A DNA stretch of 64,000 bases from Euonymus europaeus (Eukaryota; Streptophyta; Magnoliopsida; Celastrales; Celastraceae), in assembly GCA_963580455.1 (NCBI GenBank), contig OY756962.1:26549001-26613000 (forward strand). The letters are read 5' to 3'. Position numbers and translations under genes: made by a program. The notes under the pieces are model-generated. The model searched no databases. It had not been told where the DNA came from and saw only the letters and a program-made list of their open reading frames with translations. Below, one piece after another: positions 11,466-21,337 of the stretch (the stretch's first letter is position 1; every line of letters starts with the position of its first letter).

Positions 11466-12646
11466 CAGGGGCGGAGCTAGCTCTTACGATTAGGGGGGGC
11501 GGGGTTCGGGGTAGCGCCCCAAAATTTTTTTTTGACATGTTTTATACAAACGAAAAAAGAGTTGTTGTAAGTCAACTACTTTATTAATTCACTAGAAATT
11601 CACTTAAACAACTTGCATAAAACATTCAAATAACTATGTTCAATTACATAAGTGATAAGAAAATACTCCAACAATAGTTTACCGCTTCTAAACTATAACT
11701 GTTTCCTTCGAGTCTTCATATTTTGATAATATTGGATGATAGCTTCATTAGGAACCTGATCAAAAACTTCTTTCTCAATGTATGGAATCAAACAATCATT
11801 TAGCCATTCATCTCTCATGCGATTGCGCAATCGCTGTTTCACAATCTTCATTGCTGAAAATGCTCTTTCAACGGTTGCAGTTGCAACAGGTAAAGTTAAT
11901 GCTAACTTAATTAGTTTGTAGACTAATGGATACACCAAATGATTTTTTGTTCCCACCAATTTTACAGCAAGATCAGTAATTCCATGAATTTTTGAAAACA
12001 TATCAGAAGTGCGCATATCTGCAATATAAACTTCAAGTTGGTTTCCAAGAGCCGCAATATCTATAGGAGAGAAATCATCTCTATATAATTGAGCCAAACG
12101 GAGCAATTTTTCCTTGTCAAAAGCAAGGAACAAATCACTCGGATTGAGTGCAGCAACACAACAAAGTAACTCTGTACTTGCCTCAGAGAAGCGATTATCA
12201 AGCTCATTAACCTGCCAATCCACTACAGTATTGAATATCCCAATACGATAATGTTCATCGTTTGTTTTTTCTTCAGCTCCCCGTTTCGGACGTCCACGAG
12301 GCTTAAACTTATCTTCCATGTTTGTGATATCAACTTCAAATTTACTGCAAAAGGAAGAAACCTCATTGAAAAAAGAATCCCACCCTTCACCTCTCATCTT
12401 TCTCAGTAGTTGCTTAGATATGCCAACCAATCTCATTGCATTGTCAATATCTTGATCTTTTCTTTGATATGGATCAATCCATTTACTATCTAAACACACA
12501 CCTTAACCCAAAATAAACAATTGAGGAGGGGCGAAAATGAACAATTGAGGAGGGGCGAAAATGAAATATTTAAAATATATAGGATATTTTTGAAAAGTTC
12601 AGGGGGGGCCACTGCCCCCCCTGAAATATAGGTAGCTTCGCCACTG
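11466..12646 (-). mobile_element. hAT-family DNA transposon, internally deleted, 8-bp target duplication
   Basis: The element is 1181 bp. Termini are CAGGGGCGGAGCTAGC at the left and, as reverse complement, CAGTGGCGAAGCTACC at the right (13 of 16 match). Perfect 8-bp copies of ATTGGAAG flank it at 11458-11465 and 12647-12654, the size expected for hAT. Subterminal G/C runs can pair. It encodes only the C-terminal part of a transposase. A 24-bp direct duplication (12516-12539 and 12540-12563) lies between the coding remnant and the right end. Confidence 0.93.
11693..12499 (-). pseudogene. hAT transposase, C-terminal part with dimerisation domain
   Basis: The open frame spans 268 codons but has no ATG start; a stop (TAA) lies just upstream, so translation start and the BED-type zinc finger and N-terminal catalytic region have been lost. 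The protein ends with the hAT C-terminal dimerisation signature, LPVATATVERAFSAMKIVKQ followed by RLRNRMRDEWLNDCL, as in ZMYM1/TTF-type plant hAT proteins. A basic patch PRGRPKRG lies near residue 68. The frame is otherwise uninterrupted, suggesting a young deletion derivative that would need a transposase in trans. Confidence 0.88.
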
Positions 12647-12869
12647 ATTGGAAGGGGTAAGGCACATGCATGAAGGGTAGGGACACTTGCCTTTGTCCTA
12701 TAAGATCTTACTTTATTCTGTTTTAGCAGTACGTATGTGGCAGAATTCCAAAGTAAATGAAAAGGAGGTACTGATTCCTCGAAAAACCAGGTTATCCCGT
12801 TACCAATTCTTCTGTGTCATCTCTTATTTCATTTGTTTAGTGTTCTGTTACTATGTTGTTCCTATTAAT

Positions 12870-12881
12870 TGGTATCAGAGC
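12870..12881 (+). other. Retrotransposon primer-binding site (tRNA-iMet)
   Basis: The exact 12-mer TGGTATCAGAGC pairs with the acceptor end of plant initiator methionine tRNA and marks the left boundary of the gypsy internal region. Confidence 0.85.
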
Positions 12882-13905
12882 CGTCGTCTTTTTTGTGGGT
12901 TATGATTTCTTCCCGAATGGAGGTTCGTCAAGAGAGTTTGGAGAAGGAGGTGGGGACTTTGAAGGGTTTGATCGAGCATTTACAGGGTGATATGGTGGTT
13001 GTTTGTCTTGAAGGCAAAGCGCCTAGTTGGTACCAGTGGGCTGAGGTACGCTCTCCCATGGCTATTTGGTGGGTTTTTTTAGTAGCTTTACTCAAATAGT
13101 TCCGAAATTCGCAAGAGGGCAATGGCTATGAAAGTTTGGTGGCTCTCCGACAAGACGGCACGATGGTGAAATACAGGGAGAAGTTTGAGCAAATTTCAAC
13201 ACCATTAGCAGATGTTGGAGAGGAAATGTTAGTTGGGGATTTTGTTAATGGGCTTTAAGAAGAGATTCAGGCTTAGATTTGCCTCAATCCTCCTCTCATG
13301 TTGTTGGGCCTGATGGAGTTAGCCCATTGAGTAGAAGAAAGAAATATGATTTTGGCCCAAGTAGCAGCGTCCCTCTTTAGCTACTGCGAGTCATAGATTT
13401 GGTTTACCTTCGAGTTTTGGTAGACCTTCTGATACCTCTCATTCTCTAGTTTCAGGAGAGTCGACTCCCCTACGACTACCATAGGAACTGCAAAATCTAA
13501 CACACCGGCACCCAAGAAGGCGCCTTTTCATAGATTGACAGACAAAGAAGCCCAATTTAGGCGTGAAAAGGGCTTATGCTTTAATAGTGATGAAAAATTA
13601 TCCAAGCCATAGATGTAAAAACCATTCCTTACAAGTGTTGATTGTTGCTAAGGAGGAGGAGGAGGAGGAATCAGATTGTCCTGTAGATACCATACTAGAA
13701 GTCAAGGTGGGTGCAGAGGAAGAGGCAGCAGCACTAGAGCTTTCTATGAATTCTATTATGGGCTTCAGCACAAGTAAAAGCACGCTCAAGATGCGTGGGG
13801 TATTAGTAGGCTATGAAGTGATTGTACTAATTGATAGAAGGGCCTCCCACAATTTTATCTCCACTAAAGTTGTCCAAAAAAGGTATATCCTATGTCGAAC
13901 CAAAT
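12870..13905 (+). mobile_element. Ty3/gypsy retrotransposon fragment: primer site, gag, protease remnants
   Basis: TGGTATCAGAGC at 12870-12881 is the standard primer-binding site complementary to the 3' end of initiator Met tRNA. A degenerate gag follows: a start-like MISSRMEVRQESLEKEVGTL, a segment REKFEQISTPLADVGEEM, a damaged zinc knuckle near 13560 and a retropepsin-like GYEVIVLIDRRASHNFIS at about 13811-13864. The protease active-site triad expected as Asp-Ser/Thr-Gly is replaced by Asp-Arg-Arg. Stops and frameshifts are frequent. Sequence just before 12870 would be the end of the 5' LTR. Reading ends where an AT-rich repeat begins near 13906. The fragment is inactive. Confidence 0.8.
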
Positions 13906-14507
13906 TTTCTAGTACTGTTTTTTGTTTGGAATATGTTTCCAAAACTGTTTTTTGTTCTTCAAAATAGAAAATTGGATGAAAATTCATTTGGGTGTTACAG
14001 TTTTTGAAAATAGTTTTTCAGAATTGTGTTTTTGAAAACAGAAAATCGAAAACAACTAAATCATGTTTTGAAGAATTTTGAAAATGGACTGGTGTCATTT
14101 TTGTAAATATATTGAAATTCATTTTTTCGCTCTTACTCTACTTCTTCCTCCCTTTATCATTAGTTGTTACAATCTCTCTTCTCTCTCATTTCTTCTCTCT
14201 CATTTCTTCTCTCTCCAACTCTTCCCTCCCTTGTCTCTTCTCCATCGTCTCTCCAAATTTACTTGATCTATTTTCCGTCATCGTTCATTACTCTCCTTGT
14301 TATATTATATAACAAATCTTCTTTTGTGTCTAAACTTTGTATTTTTTTTATTTAGAAAACTGCTTACAAATAACATAAGCCAAATGAATTTTTAACACTT
14401 CATTTATTTTAAAAACTGTTTTTGAAAACTAAACTCAAAATCATTTTTAATTAATAAAAACAAAAACAATATCCAAACACACTCGAAATGTTTCGTGTTT
14501 TCAAAAA
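13906..14507. repeat. AT-rich MITE-like insertion with imperfect inverted ends
   Basis: Both ends are rich in GTTTTTGAAAAC/GTTTTCAAAAAC phrases, and AAAATTCATTTGG near 13980 is matched in inverted orientation by CCAAATGAATTTTTA near 14380. The centre carries a CT-rich tract (14160-14260). It separates the plus-strand gypsy fragment from the minus-strand gypsy. Exact ends and target duplication were not resolved. Confidence 0.4.
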
Positions 14508-14645
14508 TGCTTTTAAGTACCCAGTCATCTACGCGAAAAACTTTAATTTTGACGTGTTTGTTATATGTCGTGCCAATTTCTCCTGATATATAGTCGTTCT
14601 AACTCTTGCCAAATCTCTGACTTCGTCTAGTATATCTAGGTCAAT
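14508..14645 (-). pseudogene. Gypsy integrase C-terminal tail
   Basis: The minus strand reads IDLDILDEVRDLARVRTTIYQEKLARH, then after a frameshift KIKVFRVDDWVLKS. This matches the segment after the integrase core in plant gypsy polyproteins, where a LDEVRE...R...YQ...ARYYN..V helix precedes the GDLVL-type motif. It continues, after the insertion at 14646-15795, from the piece ending EIDFPSARC. Confidence 0.75.
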
Positions 14646-15795
14646 GTTTTTAAACTCGGACCGCTCAAAGAATCTTTGTGATAAAAAATTCTCGGTCAAA
14701 CCGGTCGCACCGTCCGGCTGCCAAAATAATAAAACTTCCAAAAATGCATTAATTACATTATACTTTATATCTAACTCTAATTGATGAAGTTGTGAGACCA
14801 CCTTTGCATTAAATGCATGCTAACTCTTTCTCCCAAGTCCTAACAGATCCCCAACAGCTTCTGCACTCCCATTCAATGCACCTTGATGATCTTCCCACAC
14901 TATACATCATCCACCTCTACCCATTGCAACAATCAATGTGTGCTCTACAAGCACCACCATCCAAATTTCACATTTCAGAGGCAGCTTCAGATGGATTGAC
15001 CTGAGTCAATACCAGAACCACCCACCTACAGTTAACATTGTCAACTACCATATTAGGCTATCAGCTCATCAATTTATAATCACCAGGATTCCATTTGAAT
15101 CTAACCAAACACCATTAGCTATTATTCAAATTTTGTATAAAGGAACAGGGGTCAAGTTTTAGAGCATATCAGTGAGGCGATTAGTTCTCTCAACTCAATC
15201 ATTTGATTTTGTTCATTTGAGAAGATTCGGTTGATAGTAGTCATGAAATCCGTTGAAGGGAAGCACCACGTCAACGTGAAGGGTGCTCGTCGTAAACAAA
15301 GGCGATTCATCACTTATGAGTTTTGACGAGGAGTCTTGCTATTTTGATCAAATCCGAGCAATAAACCATTTGAATGGGTCATAAAATTTTAATCGAACAT
15401 TAGTAAAGCATATAGGTCCAGATTCCAGAAGTACTAGAACAAAGAAATTACCAAGGAAAATCAAAATAGAACCTGAGCGGCTGAGCTGGGATAGGTGGCG
15501 AGCTGCCAGTACTGAAAGTGGCAGAGGAGGTCGTTTCGTCGTTGGCTTGATCAAAAATGGTGGACTGCTGGCGATGTGAACTCTAGAGCTTGGATCAGGT
15601 ATCACAAACACATGGAAGATAGGGGAATCACATTTTTAGTGATTTAGGTCTTTCTTTTTTCAATGGCTGGTATGCTCAACCGGACCAGACAGGTGGTCGG
15701 GTGCCAGTTCGACTGGCCGATCCGATTCGGTTGTGAAAACATTGATCCAGGTTATGACCCAGTTGATGGCCGTTCAACTCATGGTTAATCCACTG
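14646..15795. mobile_element. Non-autonomous insertion within the gypsy integrase
   Basis: The integrase frame stops at EIDFPSARC (about 15796) and resumes at IDLDILDEV (about 14645), so about 1.15 kb was inserted. Near the ends, TCAATGTTTTTAAACTCGG at 14641 and the reverse complement of the bases near 15740-15755 (TCAATGTTTTCACAACCG) match, followed by CCGG-rich phrases. No transposase was recognised. The type and target duplication are uncertain. Confidence 0.5.
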
Positions 15796-16690
15796 GCATC
15801 TTGCAGATGGAAAGTCAATTTCTATAGAAGTTATCACCTAAAAGCCATAAACCAAGGAAAAAAGGGGGTCTAACCAATTGCGGATTTTGTAGTTATTCTA
15901 TACAGCACAAAACACCTGGTAGTTCATCGGCCCATCAACCCTTGGCATCTTCTAGGAGCTTCTTTAGTTTTTTTTATTATAGTTTTGTTCAACGACTCTG
16001 CTTGGCCGTTTGACTAGGGATTACGCGGAGTGGAGAAGAGAAGCTTAATCCCATACCGATTGCAATTTTTTTTTGGAAATCGCAGCTTATGAACTGGGAA
16101 TTGTTGTCCGTAACAATTTCCTTTGGTATGTCGAACTGACAAATTATGTTTTTCCAGATGGAAATTTTTACCTGCTGATATTTAATCAACTTAAAGGACT
16201 CTGCTTCCACCCACTTCGTTAAATAGTCCGTGAGGGCTAATATATATCAAGCAGCAAATTTAACACATGGGCAAAGTGTTGACACTTATCATAAAGCCGA
16301 ACAAGATTTGTTGAGTCATACAACATCATAGGCCAAAAATAGCCTGCAGTTAGAGCTCTGTTGGCCAGACTCCTCCCACCTGAGTGGTGTTTATATTCAC
16401 CCTCATGTAAGTCAGAGAGAACATCCCCTTCTTGCGTTGCGGTGACACATCGTAGAAGTGGTCCATAATAGGATTTGTAGTACATTTTCCCTTCATGGAT
16501 AGTGAATCGAGCAACTGCCACTTTTATCCTTCGGGCTGCATTCCTATCGTTTGGTACAAAAGCAGTGTCAATGTATTCTCTAATGTCATCCATCCAACTT
16601 TGGCTAGTATTGGGTGTGTAGACTTGAGCTAGCGATTTATAAATTTCCAAAGACTTCAAGTGTACCACATGTATAGTTTGAGGTTCGTTC
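15796..16690 (-). pseudogene. Gypsy integrase: HHCC zinc finger and catalytic core
   Basis: The minus-strand pieces include HEGEYKHHSGGRSLANRALT with GYFWPMMLYDS and DKCQHFAH, the HHCC zinc-binding region; then IVTDNNSQFISCDFQK, which carries the second core Asp; then NGQAESLNKTIIKKTKEA, which retains the core Glu. A TPFF..WFMAF stretch and EIDFPSARC follow. Stops and frameshifts interrupt it near 16010 and 16230. The enzyme joined retrotransposon cDNA to chromosomal DNA when intact. Confidence 0.85.
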
Positions 16691-16719
16691 GTCTATATTT
16701 AGGACCCCAAAATTGCCAA

Positions 16720-17110
16720 AGCATCAGCATGTGAATTCTCATTTCTTGGTACTTGGGCTTATGGCAAATATTCGAAACAACCCTGAAGCTGTTTTATTAT
16801 ATCAAGGTATGCAATCATCCTTGTCCCTTTCGCTTGGTAAGTACCCAACAGTTGGTTAATCACAAACTGTGAGTCCAAACGGATAGTTATCCTTTCAACT
16901 TTTAGTTTCAAAGGAAAGCTCAAACCTGCTAGTAATGCTTCGTACTCTACCTCATTATTTGTGGCCAAAAAATCACAATGAATTGTCTACTGTACAACAT
17001 GACCACCATAGTGAGACCGCTTCCACGTACATTGTTGGATCCGTCGACCCAGATGACCCAAAGGTCTTTCACTGGTTTTTCTATACACAACAACTCTTGT
17101 GATATTTGCT
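16720..17110 (-). pseudogene. Gypsy RNase H (reverse-transcriptase-linked)
   Basis: The minus strand reads KDLWVIWVDGSNNVRGSGL, then after damage ATNNEVEYEALLAGLSF, RITIRLDSQFVINQLLGTYQ and a KGTRMIAYLDIIKQL tail. The VDGS, NNExEYEALL and DSQFV motifs are the RNase H signatures of plant gypsy elements and include its acidic active-site residues. The piece N-terminal to it (between RT and RNase H) is missing because of the insertion at 17110-21337. Confidence 0.85.
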
Positions 17111-17537
17111 TAACCCATTGGACGTTTAACCATAGTTCTCCATGAATTAAATTAAAATTAAACTTTTAACTGATAAATTAAAGAATCTCAAACCTTCTTT
17201 GAAGGCCCACACATGTAATGGGCTTATGGGTTAAGCTCGTAAAATGCGAATAAGACGCTTCAGTTTACAAAAACTTCAAAGTTACTTTCTCAGACTTCCT
17301 CCAATGTGGGATTTAGTTCAATAGTCAATAAATAAGCTTTTTTTTCAATTTCCTTTTCTAGGCGTAGGACCAAACTAGCTAAGTGAAAAAAATACAAAGT
17401 CTACTGCTCTGTCCACACCACACATCACCCTCCTCAACTTTGTGAAATTTTACTCTTATCAATAATACAAATTTTGAATATTCACATCTTACATGTTAAT
17501 GTCTAGTATGGCAAACCATTTCTTGTCATTTATTTTT
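17110..17537. other. Sequence between the gypsy RNase H and the MULE
   Basis: This noncoding AT-rich stretch, with a phrase around GCCCACACATGTAATGGGC, belongs neither to the gypsy coding region nor to the MULE that starts at 17538. Together with 21026-21337 it may be an older insertion into which the MULE landed. No coding signal was seen. Confidence 0.4.
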
Positions 17538-17754
17538 GGGGCTTTTACCAATAGGTCCTTAAAAGAAACATTATATGTCATTAAGGACTTTGCACTTTCA
17601 AAAATTCCAATACATCCTTGAAATAGTTATGAGCAAAAATACCCTTAATAAATATGAAAATGTCAAAACAACAAAACCTTTTCCCCTCATTCACACACGA
17701 TTTTCAAAACGGTAACCTAAACATCGACGAAGACAACAAATCGACCATCACCGA

Positions 17755-18155
17755 ACATTCGAGGAATTTCCTCTGAATCAGAGGGATTCCATATAAATCA
17801 GATTGAACTCCTCTGATTCAGAGGGATTTCCTCTGATTCAAAGGAATTTCCTCTGAACTAGATGGATTCCATCTGATTCACACTCATTTTCTCTTATTCA
17901 AAGGGATTTCATCTAAATCAGATGGCTTTCATCTGATTTATGAATTTCCTCATATTTAGATGGATTCCATCTAATTCAGACTAATTTTCTCTGATTCAAA
18001 GGGATTTCCTCTGAATCAGATGGATTTCATTTGAATCAGATAGATTGCATCTGAATCAGAGGAAATCCCTCTGATTTAGATGGAATCCATCTGAACCTTA
18101 TTTTTTTCCTCTGAATCAGATGAATTTTTTCATAATCAGATTGATTCCAACTGTT
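17755..18155. repeat. Degenerate array of palindromic ~25-bp repeats
   Basis: About fifteen imperfect copies of a unit built from CTCTGATTCAGAGG, GGATTTCCTCTGA and GATGGATTCCATCTGA follow one another. Many units are self-complementary, for example AATCAGAGG-AAATC-CCTCTGATT near 18055. Units vary in length and orientation, and there is no constant spacer. Confidence 0.75.
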
Positions 18156-18884
18156 TTGGTACATCTAAAAGATGTATTTTACATGGACCATAAACTGGAT
18201 TTATATAGTCAGTATGGAGAAGAGGTTTCATATGTGTTTGCAATATTTTTGTTTTCCCATGATGATGTTTTTAAGTTAGTTTGATGCTAGGTTTATATAT
18301 TTTGCTACGTTGATTGGACAATATTCATGATATTGGTAGTATAATAGTCTGACAATAATTATTATGGTAAAGTGGTTTGTTTCAATAGTGAATTTTATAT
18401 TGGAGGGCTCATTATTGATGCCATGATAGGGTATTGCCCAAGTAGGACAATTTACCAAAGGATTGGTTAATTAACAATGTTGGAGTATGAATGGCATCAA
18501 CTTGTGTAGTTGAGTGATTTTAATATGAAACTATGACAAGATCATTGAACTTAGTAAAATATTCATATTGAGGTTTTAACATCGAAAGAAGGTAGAAAAT
18601 GCTATTTGGTCCAAAAATGCATGTACATGTAAGCGTGACTATCAGGTAAAGATCAACTTCATACTAATCAGGAGGTCAACTCACTGGTCAACTAGTTGTC
18701 TCTTTCTTTTGCGGCTCCAGTATTTTTAAATTGAGTTATGGAAAGCTCAATTATACGGGCAATGGAATGAGCCAAATTGATTTACTCTAGGACAATTATC
18801 AAATGGTTCAAGCTGAGACTTGTGCCATTGTAGAAATTGCATCACTGAGTCAATGTTTTTCCTCTCTAATTGGTAATTAAGTAG

Positions 18885-19145
18885 AGGGATTTTCTCTAAG
18901 TAAGAGGGATTTCCTCTTATTCAGAGGAATTTCCTGTGAATAAGAGGAATTTCTATAAATCAGATGGATTCCATCTGAACTTGTATTACTTCCTCTAATT
19001 TAGAGGAAATGAGATGGATTTCATCTAAATATGTCTGATTCTATTTGAACTTATATTAATTAATTTATAGATTATTCCATCTGAACCTATTTGATTTTCT
19101 CTGAATCTTGAAAATTTCTCTGAATCATATAAAATCTTTCAAGTC
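18885..19145. repeat. Second field of the same palindromic repeats
   Basis: The same AGAGGGATTTCCTCT and CAGATGGATTCCATCTGA units recur here, more diverged, 0.7 kb from the first field. The two fields probably share an origin within the same element. Confidence 0.65.
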
Positions 19146-19671
19146 ATAGATTATTTACTTTTCCAGATTATTGATGGGTTTGGCGAAATCCTAATGAGGA
19201 AGCAAAAAAGAAGGTGATAAATCAATGTTGTTTTGTGGTGGCAAGACACTAGTCCTCTCAAGTTCCGTTATGTTTAGTTAAAAAAAAATTCTTCATTTTG
19301 TATGTTTGCAAATATAAACAAATGTAGCTAAGATATATATGATTGCTTAACAAAAATTCCTCAAGAGAAAAGATGAGAAGAATATGAAACTGTTTGTCGA
19401 GAATAAATTGAAGGAGTTTTAATGAAGAGTACACCCTTATTATCCTAATACATTTTGCTGGAAACAAAAACTCCTCAAACCATTGGACACTACTAATAAT
19501 TGACAGATGAGAAGAAATTTGAAAACATTATAATTCATTGCTACGAAGAAACAAAAAATCTAGAGATCCATATCAGAAGCATAAACATGAAATGGTGAGA
19601 TATTAAACTAATTATCTCTTTAGTTGCCATCCTAATGAAAATTAACAACGCAATTTTTGTGCATATGCAGG

Positions 19672-19821
19672 TTGTATTTTCGAAAGTGAAGACATACCAA
19701 AAAGTGTGACTCTTACACACTTAAGCGAATTTAGAGCAAGAATCATGCATGAATTCCTACATGACAAAGGGAGAACATGGACTGAAGATCCTCCAAGCAA
19801 AATTGTTGATGACATATGATA
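19672..19821 (+). pseudogene. Short coding-like segment inside the MULE, unidentified
   Basis: After an acceptor-like ATATGCAG a frame reads CIFESEDIPKSVTLTHLSEF, then RARIMHEFLHDKGRTWTEDP and a stop at about 19819. The amino-acid composition looks like real protein, unlike the surrounding sequence. It recalls the C-terminal tails of transposon-borne Ulp1-type peptidases, but no catalytic motif is present to prove it. It could also be an exon captured from a host gene. Confidence 0.3.
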
Positions 19822-20461
19822 AAAAATTCTTTGATGTAAAAAGCCTTTGATACATCATATGGATGTTATGTAAATCACTAAAATATGATGACTTTTGTAT
19901 TGTTACTATGAATAGAAAACCACTAAAATTCATATGATGCTTTTTAATTTACTCTTCTTTTTTTAAGGATATGAGTTTTGAAATACTACTATATACAAAA
20001 TTCCTCTGAACTTCAAAGAAATCCTCTGGATTTCATAAAAATCCTTTGAAATATGTAGCTCTACTCCAAATGGCATATTAATGACATCTACACACAAATA
20101 ATAAAATTTGAAATAATTGTCACTCAAAATCACTAAACAAGAACATTCCACAACAAAAACTACCTTACAAATGATAAAATCATGTAAAAAAATGTAAAAT
20201 TAAAAATATCCTCTAAAACATAACCAGATGCAATTCATATCCATAATAACAGTTCATAATTTTTCAAAATAAAATCTAAAATGAATGAATTAAATCTCTG
20301 CAATACAAGACTCCTATTAAGATTACTAAAACAACCACACCTAAACACAAAACTTCCAACAGTTTCATTTGACACCATCCATTTAAAGAAAACATGCACT
20401 GTAAATCTCTCCATCTGCTTGGCTTTAACAATGTAGTAACTAATTTTTTAATTTTTTTTGT

Positions 20462-20816
20462 CAGTGAAGCACGGACAGGGTTGGCCGCTCTTGCAGGTCG
20501 AGGTGCTTGGCCAGGCTGACCAGGCTTTGGCAGATCATCTCTGCATCTAATGAACTGCTATGGCGGCTCACAGATCCTTCTGTCAGTGCGACACAATACT
20601 GCATCTTTGCATACAACTTAGGTAGAGTGTGTACTGCTTATAGACGCCACCTTCTTAAATATCCCTAACAGCAGCTTGTTCAACAATGTTCCTCACAAGG
20701 AACCTCTTGATAGCCTTGTCCTTGGGGCAACATTTTCCGCAGTTGGAGCATCGGATGAACTTGATGTGGCCACAGTCGTGCTTAATCCGGCCTCCGTTCC
20801 TGCACTTGAAAGTCAT
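20462..20816 (-). pseudogene. RPS26: Ribosomal protein S26 (eS26) processed pseudogene
   Basis: The minus strand from the ATG at 20816 reads [20 protein letters not shown] and then [20 protein letters not shown] with [13 protein letters not shown], nearly identical to plant eS26 of the 40S subunit, including its zinc-binding Cys pairs. A TAA follows at 20655-20657. Beyond it, in shifted frames, come VYKQYTL, PKLYAKMQYCV and PKPGQPGQAPRPARAAN, the known order of the protein's second half, at continuous spacing with no introns. Plant RPS26 genes have introns, so this is a reverse-transcribed copy. Part of the 5' leader (CT-rich on the minus strand) is also kept. It lies inside the MULE at 17538-21025. 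Confidence 0.92.
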
Positions 20817-21025
20817 GGTCGTCTAGGGACTTCGAGAGAGAGGTAGAAGACGATCTAAGGCTTTTGCATTCATAAGGGTAAATTTGTCATAATATCAAAT
20901 AAAATATTAAATTTGTCCTTATTGGGTTAAGACTCAAAAACTTAAGGATGCATTGGGCCACCAAAACTCTTAAAAGACTTAATGGAATAACAAGCTCATA
21001 TAAAGGACTTATCACTAAAAAAATC

Positions 21026-21337
21026 TTTATTTTTTCAACTTATGTAGATATATGTATTTGGCTATATAATTAAGTGATGATTTGATTTATTACATTATCA
21101 TTATTATTATTTATAAATAAAATAAATAGTTAAAAGAATAAGTGGTTGAATCCTTGACCCTTCGGGCTAACCGGTTGAACCTACAAAAAAATTATCGTGA
21201 GTCGACGTGTGGGTCAGTTCTGATAACACTGACTGAAAGTAAGGTCACAACTTTCGAGCAGCAGTCATTAATGCTAGGACAAGCTTCTCTAAGTGGGATT
21301 AGCGCGTTTGAATGCCAAACAGACACTTACTAATGTA
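21026..21337. other. Spacer between the MULE and the gypsy reverse transcriptase
   Basis: AT-rich to about 21130, then about 200 bases of more mixed composition. Gypsy coding sequence resumes at about 21338. No gene was recognised; the 63-codon frame here shows no motif. Confidence 0.4.

Larger units (their letters stand above)
17538..21025. mobile_element. MULE-like element (3.5 kb) carrying an RPS26 pseudogene
   Basis: The ends are related in inverted orientation over roughly 130-150 bp: both contain TA/AGTCCTT, CATTAAG, CCAATACATCCTT or CCAATGCATCCTT, and TACCCTTA in the same order. The 9-bp sequence TTTATTTTT flanks it on both sides (17529-17537 and 21026-21034), the Mutator-type duplication size, though low complexity weakens this. 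No transposase was found. Inside lie two fields of palindromic short repeats, a short unidentified coding-like segment and an RPS26 processed pseudogene, so it resembles a Pack-MULE. Confidence 0.6.

Noticed and set aside
17755..18155. CRISPR-like or regular satellite array
   Set aside because: Units are palindromic, variable in length and without unique spacers of constant size; the DNA is a plant nuclear sequence.
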